Of a stretch of 15,105 nt of DNA, positions 1 through 6,274 are shown in pieces. Source of the stretch: Paracoccaceae bacterium (lineage in GTDB: Bacteria; Pseudomonadota; Alphaproteobacteria; Rhodobacterales; Rhodobacteraceae); assembly GCA_003545125.1 (NCBI GenBank), contig DQCI01000252.1, forward strand, positions 1-15,105, read 5' to 3'. Position numbers and translations under genes: made by a program. Positions within the stretch are counted from its first letter, which is position 1, and each line of letters opens with the position of its first letter. The notes below the pieces were generated by a model. That model did no database searches, was not told the DNA's origin, and worked only from the letters and a program-made list of their open reading frames with translations.

Positions 1-126
1 TGATCTCTTCGATCTGGTCATGGGGGGGTGTCCGTGCGTTCCGCTCGTAGAGGGCAGATCCGTCAACTTGATCAGCGCGACGGTGACGCTTGCCTCTTCC
101 TTCCGCTCTGTGATCAGACTTCCCAT
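1..126 (-). pseudogene. ParB-like nuclease domain protein, 5' fragment, apparently frameshifted, runs off left edge
   Basis: Two overlapping minus-strand frames together look like the start of a ParB/Srx-type domain. From an ATG at 126-124 one frame reads MGSLITERKEEASVTVALIK and then LTDL, down to about position 55. The adjacent frame, from about 52 to the edge, reads LYERNARTPPHDQIEEI. The pattern of a short strand ending in DL, then Y-x-x-N-A-R-T-x-x-x-x-Q-I, is the conserved opening of ParB N-terminal domains, as in partition proteins and in phage- or methylase-linked ParB-like proteins. Five bases separate the DL and Tyr codons where six would be expected, so one base seems to be missing near 50-54. 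It could be a real pseudogene, a sequencing error, or a programmed shift. The first frame also stays open to the edge, so only flanking sequence can settle it. No strong Shine-Dalgarno precedes the ATG. It has no evident link to the polysaccharide locus and probably marks the neighbouring region. Confidence 0.5.
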
Positions 127-948
127 TGCCCAACCCGATCTTGTTTTGTTCGCACAAGAGAATCACAGAATGTTCTCTTTTTCAATGCGGTACGGATTTT
201 GTTTCGGGGAACGCGCGGCGCAGCTTCGTTTTTCGTCCACAGGTCGAAGGTGCCCAAGAAGCCGAAATCGCTTCGTTGAGCCTTGGATTGTGGAAAATCA
301 ATGACTTAAGGCCGAAGTTTCCAAACTAAACTCGCGTTTTCGATTTTTAAAAAAAACACCCAGATATCGGGCTGCGGCGACTGCGCAAGACACAAGTGCC
401 CCGAAAGGGACCCAAGGGGGGAGGGATCGGGCCAGTTCGGATTTGGCTCAACCTGTCACCAGGAGAATTTGGTAAGGGTTGTCGTAGCTCGGTAAGGCGG
501 CACCGACGCTTGGACACCTGACGGCGGGAGCGACCCGGGTACTGGTGAACTCATTGTCGTTCGGATTAGCCGCCCCTCAGGTTTCGCCCAAGGTTAACTA
601 TATCTGTAAGTTCACATTCTCGGACCACTGGTGAGCCAATCGGCCCGTGATGCATCGGGCTCAACGGTGGGTGCGCAGGATAATTCACACCACCCCGTGC
701 CTTTGGACGGGACCGGTGACGCTGCGTTGGCCAATGTCCGGGCGCGGCCCGGCATCGGGGGACGCGTTGATCCGGTGCCCGGTGTCATCTATTGTGCGGG
801 GCGAGCCGGGCTTGCGCGCAGATCGCAATGTCGCGGCTTTTGGTCCCACTGCGGGTCGCACGCTTGGTCTCGGTCCGGGATGGGATAACCGCGGCGCGGG
901 GTCGTTCCTGCATTTGAATCTGCGCTTCGCAACCCATCCGGATTTAAC
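127..948. other. 822-base stretch with no supportable gene
   Basis: Several open frames cross this stretch on both strands, for example plus 631-888 and 647-1066 and minus 685-1485. None shows a recognisable motif, a convincing ribosome binding site or coding-like third-position bias, and long open frames arise by chance at this GC content. An AT-rich patch lies at about 281-360, with T5 followed by A8 at 344-356. It could serve the upstream regions of the minus-strand ParB-like gene and of the plus-strand gene at 949. A TATATC hexamer at 599-604 has no good partner at -35 spacing. I see no JUMPstart/ops element, tRNA or CRISPR repeats. Degraded coding sequence cannot be excluded. Confidence 0.5.
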
Positions 949-2088
949 ATGCATGATGACATTTGCGATCAAAATGGCGGTATCGACCGGTGCCCTTCGA
1001 CCCCGCATCGCAGCGTGCTCGGGCTCCTGCGGGCTGCGCTGGGACACCCGGTCGGTCCGGGGATGATCGACGATCTCGGTGCCAGCACACCAGAAGACAT
1101 CGTCCGCATTGCGACCTTTAACTACGTCCACGTCGTGGTCGCCACGGCTTTTGACCGGGTTCCGGAGCTTGGTCGCACCGTCCCCGATGACATGGCAATC
1201 TACTTTCGCGAGATGCAGGCGGCGAACCTCCGGCGCAATGAGGCGATCCTGGATGAGCTGCGCAGTGTCGGCGCCGCCCTCGTCGAAGTGGGCATCCGGG
1301 GCGTGGCATTGAAAGGCGCGGCGGAACTGCTGGACCCGGTCTTCCCGGAGCCTGCATTCCGGTTCCTGAGCGACATCGACATCCTTGTCCCGGAAGGGGA
1401 CATCGAGCGCGCCGCAGCGCGGTTGCGCGCGCTCGGAGCGATGCCGACGGAAATCTCGGACGTGGACCGCGGCAGCCATCATCACCTCGAGCCGCTATTG
1501 CATCCCGATTGGCCGGTTCCTGTCGAGCTGCACCGGAGTCTGGGGCAGGGGGAGCTGCACAATTTTCTTGCCCCTGAAGTGGTGTTCGCGACCGCCTGTA
1601 CGACCCGTGTGCCCGGTCTCATGGTTCCGTCTCGCGCCCATCGTCTCGCGCATGCGGTTCAACATGCCCAACTTCAACCGCCGCGGTATCGCGACGGTGT
1701 CCTGTCGCTGCGCGACGCGGTCGAGATGGAAGTGATGGCGGCCGGGTTGGAGCCCGACGAGGTGACAGCGGCGCGTGCCTGTTTCGGCGGCGAGTGGGGC
1801 GCGGCCTGGGAGGCGTTGGCGGCGGCACGGGCCCTGATCTTCGGTGACGCAGCGCAGATCGCGGCTGCGCCGCCTGCCGCCCGCCGATGGGCAGAAATCG
1901 CTGTCGACAGGTTCGGCCGGCCTGGGCAACGCCGCTTCGTTGCGCTTGGTCAATGGGTGGGGTGGTATGCGAAGGAGTTTTTCGTCAACCCGGCGCGCCG
2001 GCGGCACTACCTGGGCCAGCTCAAAAGGCCCAGCCGGATCCTTCAAAAGCTTGCTGAACACCGCGACCGATGGTTTCGCACACGGTAG
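949..2088 (+). CDS. Nucleotidyltransferase family protein (uncharacterised NTP_transf_5 type)
   Basis: This 379-residue soluble protein resembles the uncharacterised nucleotidyltransferase family (PF14907). An alpha-helical N-terminal half leads into LKGAAEL (residues 121-127) and RFLSDIDILVP (138-148). D142 and D144 of the latter form the D-x-D metal site of the nucleotidyltransferase fold. VELHRSL (192-198) probably supplies the third acidic ligand at E193. By fold it would transfer a nucleotidyl group to an unknown acceptor. Members often lie in exopolysaccharide or peptide-modification loci, but their reaction is not established. The first in-frame ATG after an upstream stop at 886-888 is at 949; no clear Shine-Dalgarno precedes it. 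A family 2 glycosyltransferase follows 233 bases downstream on the same strand, and both converge on the main operon. Gene identity is fairly secure; function in glycan synthesis is inferred from position only. Confidence 0.8.
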   Translation: MHDDICDQNGGIDRCPSTPHRSVLGLLRAALGHPVGPGMIDDLGASTPEDIVRIATFNYVHVVVATAFDRVPELGRTVPDDMAIYFREMQAANLRRNEAILDELRSVGAALVEVGIRGVALKGAAELLDPVFPEPAFRFLSDIDILVPEGDIERAAARLRALGAMPTEISDVDRGSHHHLEPLLHPDWPVPVELHRSLGQGELHNFLAPEVVFATACTTRVPGLMVPSRAHRLAHAVQHAQLQPPRYRDGVLSLRDAVEMEVMAAGLEPDEVTAARACFGGEWGAAWEALAAARALIFGDAAQIAAAPPAARRWAEIAVDRFGRPGQRRFVALGQWVGWYAKEFFVNPARRRHYLGQLKRPSRILQKLAEHRDRWFRTR

Positions 2089-2245
2089 GCCACCGGCGAA
2101 CGGACGACAGGACCAAAATGCACAAACAGCCCGCGCACCGTTCGAGTGATTACGGTCTGTGGGCCGTGGCGTCTGGGTCGGTCGCCTGGCGTGGGATTTG
2201 CGGGGTGCGAGACCGGCAAACTCACTGCCATGCCATCAAAACCCT

Positions 2246-2275
2246 TTGACAAGGCGTAAGAAAACCGATCATTCA
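2246..2275 (+). promoter_or_regulatory. Possible sigma-70 promoter for the glycosyltransferase at 2322
   Basis: A perfect TTGACA lies at 2246-2251 in the 233-base gap before the glycosyltransferase. About 17 bases later the sequence is TCATTC (2269-2274), a poor -10 match. The gap is long enough to carry its own promoter, but the weak -10 makes this a candidate only. Confidence 0.3.
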
Positions 2276-2307
2276 TCGGCCGGTCCGTCCGCGGGCGGAG
2301 CAGGCTT

Positions 2308-2314
2308 AGAAGGA
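2308..2314 (+). promoter_or_regulatory. Shine-Dalgarno AGAAGGA fixing the GTG start at 2322
   Basis: AGAAGGA lies 7 bases before the GTG at 2322. No ATG with comparable spacing exists, so this site decides the non-ATG start. Confidence 0.65.
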
Positions 2315-2321
2315 AAACCGC

Positions 2322-3071
2322 GTGAAGATTTCGATAGTGACGGTCGTTTACGGCGCCGAGAAGACCATTGGCGAAGCGCTTGAAAGTGTCGCGCGACAGA
2401 GCTGGAAGGATATTGAACACGTGGTGATCGACGGCGCCTCCCCGGACCGAACGCTGGAGGTAATCCGAGACCATGAGCGCGACAACATGGTCATCGTGAG
2501 CGAACCCGACGAGGGGATCTACGACGCGCTCAACAAGGGTTATCGGCTCGCGACCGGCGACGTGGTGGGCATCGTGCATGCCGACGACATCCTTGCCGAC
2601 CACATGGTGCTGGAACGTGTTGCTGAGGCGTTTGCGGACCCCGAAGTGGACGCCGTCTACGGCGATCTCGACTATGTCGCCAAGGAGGATCCCAGTCGGG
2701 TCATCCGGCATTGGCAAGCCGGGGGCTTCACGCGAGCCAAACTGCGCGCCGGCTGGATGCCGCCCCACCCGACGTTGTTTTTGCGCCGGCGGGTTTTCGA
2801 GACACATGGCCTGTTCGACACGTCATTTCGGATCGCCGCGGATTATGACGCGATCCTGCGCTATTTCGGGAGGGCGGGCGTCCGGTCTGTCTATGTTCCG
2901 GAGGTGCTTGTGAAGATGCGGGTTGGCGGAGCAAGCAATCGCTCGCTCAGGACGATCCTTAAGAAGAGCCGCGAAGATTATCGTGCGCTGCGCAAGAACG
3001 GGATCGGAGGGATTGGCGCGCTGGCCGGCAAGAACTTCTCGAAGATCCCGCAGTTCTTCCTGCGTGGCTAG
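2322..3071 (+). CDS. Family 2 glycosyltransferase (WcaE/WfgS-like)
   Basis: This 249-residue protein has the GT-A fold of family 2 inverting glycosyltransferases and would add one sugar from a nucleotide-sugar donor to the lipid-linked repeat unit on the cytoplasmic face of the membrane. The N-terminal strand is KISIVTVVYG. Nucleotide binding is marked by VIDGAS (35-40). SEPDEGIYDALNKG (60-73) is characteristic of the WcaE/WfgS-like subgroup, and HADD (86-89) holds the metal-binding aspartates. Length is normal for the subgroup, with no C-terminal membrane helix. The start is a GTG, chosen because AGAAGGA (2308-2314) sits 7 bases upstream and the protein begins directly with the first strand. 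Donor and linkage cannot be read from sequence. It faces the large minus-strand operon tail to tail, so it may be transcribed separately from the other glycosyltransferases. Confidence 0.9.
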   Translation: MKISIVTVVYGAEKTIGEALESVARQSWKDIEHVVIDGASPDRTLEVIRDHERDNMVIVSEPDEGIYDALNKGYRLATGDVVGIVHADDILADHMVLERVAEAFADPEVDAVYGDLDYVAKEDPSRVIRHWQAGGFTRAKLRAGWMPPHPTLFLRRRVFETHGLFDTSFRIAADYDAILRYFGRAGVRSVYVPEVLVKMRVGGASNRSLRTILKKSREDYRALRKNGIGGIGALAGKNFSKIPQFFLRG

Positions 3072-3090
3072 ATGTCCGGTGCCGGTTGAG

Positions 3091-3130
3091 CGGGGACTGA
3101 CACAAGACCTGCGGTCTTGTCCGTCTCCCG
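3091..3130. terminator. Hairpin between convergent genes, probable bidirectional terminator
   Basis: A perfect 8-base-pair stem, ACAAGACC (3102-3109) and GGTCTTGT (3113-3120), closes a three-base TGC loop. An outer imperfect stem pairs CGGGGAC (3091-3097) with GTCTCCCG (3123-3130), with one bulge. It sits in the 96-base gap between the stop codons of the plus-strand glycosyltransferase and the minus-strand polymerase, where a shared terminator is expected. Neither side has a T tract, so it is not a canonical intrinsic terminator; it may act with Rho or stabilise 3' ends. Confidence 0.5.
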
Positions 3131-3167
3131 GTGCGGCTCCTGCGAGGTGGCAGGTAGGGCCCAGGCC

Positions 3168-4463
3168 TCAGGCTACCGGTGACTTGATCCGCAACTGTCC
3201 AAGGGCGAGTCCTGCGATCAGCATCTGGAAATGAAGCGTCTGAATCGACAGGCTTTGCAGCGTCAGGTAGAGCAGCGCGAGGGTGAGGAAACGCAGGCCA
3301 GAACGGCGCAGCTTCAGGACAAGCATGCCGAGGAGAATGTAGAAAGGCACGGTAACGAGGCCGCCGAGATCGAACAAAAGCTCGAGCAACATCGAGTTCA
3401 GCGGCATGAGGCCGCCATATTCGTTGTAGCCGACGCCGACGCCATATTCGGAAAACAGGACCGAATAGTACTGCCCCACGCCCACACCGGTCAGGATCGC
3501 CCATGGGTGGTTGAGCAGGTAGTCGCGCGCGTAGAATTCCTGCCGGTAGACGAATTTCGCGTCAAGGCCAAGCTCGAGTTCCGCGTAACGGGAATCAAAG
3601 ATGTTCGCCAAGGTTTCGCCTAGGCCCAACTGGTTTCCGATGGCCCAGACAATGGCCGAGGCGACGATGACCGGGATCACGTAGCGTACCGACCGTTTCG
3701 GGTACAACAACAGAGCGGCCACGCCAAAAGCGGCAACGGAAATGAAATACGATGACGAGAAGGTGAGGACCGATACCGCGAGAATGAACGCGCCATACAG
3801 TTGGTATCGGGTGCGACGGGACGCATCGACATGGCGAGCGAGTTCGAAGAAGGCGAGCGCCCCGACGAACAAGACGAAGCCAAGACGTTTCGGCTCGTTG
3901 GCGAGAGAATTGATTCGGGGCAGGCCGTTGATGACCGGAAATCCGGCGCCGCTGGGCCCATAGACGATCCCTCGGAACGGCAGCCCGGTGTAGTAGGCGA
4001 CGATCTGATAGACCCCGTAAATGGCGAAGACCCCGGCCAGGACGGCGAACCCGCGTAGGAGGTACACATAGCTCTTCTGGTGACGACCCATTTCGTAAGC
4101 AAAGGCAAAAAGCCCGAAAACCCCCAGGTAGTAGAAAACCCTGATGGAGGCCCTGGTGGTATCGCTGCCTGGGATGAAGCCGTATCCAGCCGAGGCAAAC
4201 AGGACCAGGGCAAACAACCCGAAAACGGGTCGCACCGAGGATGGCACAGTAATGCGCCCGCGCAGAAAGACCCGTAGCACGAGCAACATCGGCACGACCT
4301 GCCACAAGGTGAGCAGGGTCACGGTCGGGATGAAGAAATAGACTGACAGAGCGGCCGGCAGATATGCGACCAACCGTACGGAATCCGTGGCGAGAAGTCG
4401 GATCGCCAGCGCGGTTCCGAGAAGAACCACCAGCGGGTCGAGCAGTGTGTACCCGAAAATCAT
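3168..4463 (-). CDS. wzy: O-antigen/exopolysaccharide polymerase (Wzy-like) membrane protein
   Basis: This 431-residue, very hydrophobic protein has roughly ten to twelve predicted membrane helices, from LLDPLVVLLGTALAIRLLA at the N-terminus to the helices ending near 425. It fits the Wzy polymerase / O-antigen ligase superfamily, which joins lipid-linked repeat units on the periplasmic face. Family-like signs are GLPRINSLANEPKRLGFVL (180-198), matching the usual Arg...Glu-Pro loop, and a hydrophilic loop at about 285-355 containing HPWAILTGVGVG (319-330), the typical G-x-G-x-G segment after the long periplasmic loop. It is the last gene of the minus-strand operon, 72 bases after the WcaF-type gene. 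Polymerase is favoured over ligase because a Wzx-type flippase and repeat-unit glycosyltransferases share the operon, but sequence alone does not separate them. A short duplication and tiny upstream frame sit at its start. Confidence 0.8.
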   Translation of the reverse strand: MIFGYTLLDPLVVLLGTALAIRLLATDSVRLVAYLPAALSVYFFIPTVTLLTLWQVVPMLLVLRVFLRGRITVPSSVRPVFGLFALVLFASAGYGFIPGSDTTRASIRVFYYLGVFGLFAFAYEMGRHQKSYVYLLRGFAVLAGVFAIYGVYQIVAYYTGLPFRGIVYGPSGAGFPVINGLPRINSLANEPKRLGFVLFVGALAFFELARHVDASRRTRYQLYGAFILAVSVLTFSSSYFISVAAFGVAALLLYPKRSVRYVIPVIVASAIVWAIGNQLGLGETLANIFDSRYAELELGLDAKFVYRQEFYARDYLLNHPWAILTGVGVGQYYSVLFSEYGVGVGYNEYGGLMPLNSMLLELLFDLGGLVTVPFYILLGMLVLKLRRSGLRFLTLALLYLTLQSLSIQTLHFQMLIAGLALGQLRIKSPVA

Positions 4464-4483
4464 ACCGTTCTCATACCGTTCAT
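4460..4483 (-). other. Seven-codon upstream frame overlapping the polymerase start (ATGA)
   Basis: An ATG at 4483-4481 opens a frame of seven codons, MNGMRTV. Its TGA at 4462-4460 overlaps the polymerase ATG at 4463-4461 as ATGA. Such an arrangement can couple translation. It arises within an 11-base tandem duplication and lacks a strong ribosome binding site, so it may be incidental. Confidence 0.25.
4461..4482. repeat. 11-base tandem duplication at the polymerase start codon
   Basis: CATACCGTTC occurs at 4461-4470 and again at 4472-4481, giving an 11-base period. On the minus strand this places GAACGGTATG twice, the second copy ending in the polymerase start codon. Looks like a replication-slippage duplication. 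Confidence 0.8.
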
Positions 4484-4486
4484 GCC

Positions 4487-4501
4487 GGCGCGGCGCGGCG
4501 C
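4487..4501. repeat. GGCGC x3 tandem repeat upstream of the polymerase
   Basis: Three perfect copies of GGCGC followed by a diverged GGCTC lie between the WcaF-type gene and the polymerase. The run is GC-rich, self-complementary in part, and slippage-prone. It is about 24 bases upstream of the polymerase ATG and could fold around its translation start. Confidence 0.75.
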
Positions 4502-4535
4502 GGCTCGGTGGACAGGGCGGAACTGAAACAGGGCA

Positions 4536-5099
4536 TCAATCGTCAACATCTGCCGACTCCACGTAGCCCCGACGCGGCTTTGGTGCGGTTCCTGCAACGC
4601 CCGCATGGATCATACCGCCCGCTATATGCCCGCGGCCAAGGCCCCCCATGGCGAGCACGGCGCCGGTTTCCATGATGGTTCCGGGCGCCAGTGTTGCACG
4701 GGCGCCGACCCAGCATTCGCCCTCGATCCGGATCGGCTTTGTTACCAGCGCAAACCGGGGATCGGTCCAGTCGTGGCTGCCGGTGCAGAGATAGGCGCCT
4801 TGGGACAGGCAGGTGTGCGCGCCGATCGTGACCTTGTCGAGATTGTCGATCCAGACGCTTTCACCGATCCAGACGTGGTCGGCCAACGCGAGACGCCAGG
4901 GGAACTTGACCCGCACCCGCGGCTTGATCACCACGCCGGTGCCGATCGACGCCCCGAAAGCGCGCAGAAGCGCCGCGCGCCAACCCGATCCCGGCAGCCA
5001 GGAGGACAGCAACAGCCCATCCAAGGCGATCCAGAGCGCCTCTTTGGCTTTCGACGCTCCGCGGTCGAAATCGGGATTGGTGAATTGGTCAAGGCGCAT
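4536..5099 (-). CDS. WcaF-type exopolysaccharide acetyltransferase
   Basis: This 187-residue protein belongs to the left-handed beta-helix (hexapeptide repeat) acetyltransferases of the WcaF type, which O-acetylate a sugar of an extracellular polysaccharide repeat unit with acetyl-CoA in the cytoplasm. An N-terminal helical part with ALLRAFGA (43-50) precedes GVVIKPRVRVKFPW (55-68), the segment typical of WcaF proteins. Hexapeptide coils follow, with SVWIDNLDKVTIGAHT (81-96). GSHDW (107-111) carries the likely catalytic His109, and WVGARATLAPG (130-140) continues the helix. The usual C-terminal G-N-P-A turn is altered to GVAGTAPKPR. Length is normal. It lies 29 bases after the family 4 glycosyltransferase stop and before the polymerase. 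No good Shine-Dalgarno is visible; translation may depend on the upstream gene. Confidence 0.88.
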   Translation of the reverse strand: MRLDQFTNPDFDRGASKAKEALWIALDGLLLSSWLPGSGWRAALLRAFGASIGTGVVIKPRVRVKFPWRLALADHVWIGESVWIDNLDKVTIGAHTCLSQGAYLCTGSHDWTDPRFALVTKPIRIEGECWVGARATLAPGTIMETGAVLAMGGLGRGHIAGGMIHAGVAGTAPKPRRGYVESADVDD

Positions 5100-5128
5100 A
5101 GGGATGAGAAGAACGCTGGTTTACGGGG

Positions 5129-6274
5129 TCAAAGGTGCACGGTCTCTGGCGGTATGCCACCGTTTGCCGCCCAAAGGTAGACGTCGCGCATCTGTTCGGC
5201 GATCCGATCCCAGCCGAAATCGCGGTGCATCCAGGCCCGACCCCGCGCTCCCATCGCGTGCAGCTCGGCCGCGGGCCGCGCCATCGCCTCGCCCATCGTC
5301 GCCTCGAGCACGGCCTGTTCGAGCGGGATCCACCAACCGGCCCCGTGGTCGACGAGCCCCTGCCACGGTGCGTTGCGCGTGGTGATGACGGGGACTTCCT
5401 GCGCCAGCGCCTCCGCGACGACAAGGCCGAAATTCTCGGCGTGGGTCGGCAGGACGAAAAGATCGGCACTTCTGAACAGTCTTTCTTTTTCAGCGCCGTG
5501 CACCGCCCCGGGGAAGCTTACCCGTCGCAGTCCGAGGCGAGCGGCGAGCCTCTTCATCTCTTCCTCGTGGCCGTTCTCGTCGATCCCGGCGATGATCAGG
5601 TCCCAATCGGGAAAGCGCGGCTCGAGCGCGGCCCAGGCGTGCAGCAGATGGTCGATCCCCTTCTTGGGGTGGAGGCGGCTGACGAACAGCGCTCGGTTTC
5701 GGCCGTTTGCGGGGCGCGGTTCGAGATCCGGCAACGTGATGCCGTTGGGCACAATGGCGATGGGCGCAGCGAGACCGAGTTCGCGCAGATGCTGGGCTTC
5801 CATTTCGGCGGTCGCTCGCAGGCAATGGGCGTGCCTGAGATGCGTGGTCTCGACGAAGGCCCCGAACAGCCGTTTCTTCCAGCGTGAATTGCGCCGCGCC
5901 CAGGGGTCGAGCATCCCTCGCGGGGTGACGACATATGGTCGGCCGTGGCGACGGAAATGCGCGTAGCTCACGCGCGAAGCCCAGGTCCACAATCCCTGCA
6001 CATCGACGATATCGGGCGCGAGCCGATCCAGCGCCGGGGCCATTTGTGGGGCGCGTTGCAGGGCAGCCGGCGCAACAACAGGGAAGGCATGCACGCGGGG
6101 CCCCCAGGCTGCCGCGGCCTCGGGGTCGGCGGGGTCGAGCGTGCCCATCACGTCGACGGCGATGCCGTCGAGAGGATCGATGCCGTGCGCCATGTGCGGC
6201 ACCGAAACGGCGGGCCCGCCCGCGGCCGGCGAAAGCTTTGCGGTCAGCAGGAGGATACGCAGTGGATCAGTCAA
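5129..6274 (-). CDS. Family 4 glycosyltransferase (WcaI/WbaZ-like GT-B)
   Basis: This retaining GT-B glycosyltransferase of about 381 residues would act on the repeat unit at the inner membrane. It opens with the first Rossmann strand (LRILLLTAK). It has TPRGMLDPWA in the N-terminal domain and VSRLHPKKGIDHLL at the start of the donor-binding domain. The E-x7-E motif is in ENFGLVVAEAL (E280 and E288 from the start used here). I use TTG at 6274 because GGAGG (6288-6284) lies 9 bases upstream and the protein then begins MTDPLRILLL. It overlaps the preceding gene's stop by 8 bases (TTGACTGA). An in-frame TTG at 6292 would add six residues but would bury that site inside the coding region. The overlap with another family 4 gene indicates translational coupling, and the two probably add successive sugars. 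Confidence 0.9.
   Translation of the reverse strand: MTDPLRILLLTAKLSPAAGGPAVSVPHMAHGIDPLDGIAVDVMGTLDPADPEAAAAWGPRVHAFPVVAPAALQRAPQMAPALDRLAPDIVDVQGLWTWASRVSYAHFRRHGRPYVVTPRGMLDPWARRNSRWKKRLFGAFVETTHLRHAHCLRATAEMEAQHLRELGLAAPIAIVPNGITLPDLEPRPANGRNRALFVSRLHPKKGIDHLLHAWAALEPRFPDWDLIIAGIDENGHEEEMKRLAARLGLRRVSFPGAVHGAEKERLFRSADLFVLPTHAENFGLVVAEALAQEVPVITTRNAPWQGLVDHGAGWWIPLEQAVLEATMGEAMARPAAELHAMGARGRAWMHRDFGWDRIAEQMRDVYLWAANGGIPPETVHL

Noticed and set aside
310..495. Open plus frame with a Cys-rich stretch (CGDCARHKC)
   Set aside because: No ATG, GTG or TTG start in frame before the Cys-rich part, and all three frames are open here; probably chance.
460..510. Possible JUMPstart/ops-like element (two GGTAAGG copies)
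   Set aside because: It does not match the ops consensus, and the copies are short enough to occur by chance.
647..1066. Plus-strand open frame of 139 codons overlapping the start of the nucleotidyltransferase
   Set aside because: Many Arg/Pro/Cys/Trp residues, no motif, out of frame with the recognised gene, no ribosome binding site.
685..1485. Long minus-strand open frame of 266 codons
   Set aside because: It is antisense to the nucleotidyltransferase gene, shows no domain motifs, and is explained by high GC content.
2043..2807. Minus-strand open frame of 254 codons
   Set aside because: Antisense shadow of the family 2 glycosyltransferase and of the 3' end of the nucleotidyltransferase; no motifs.
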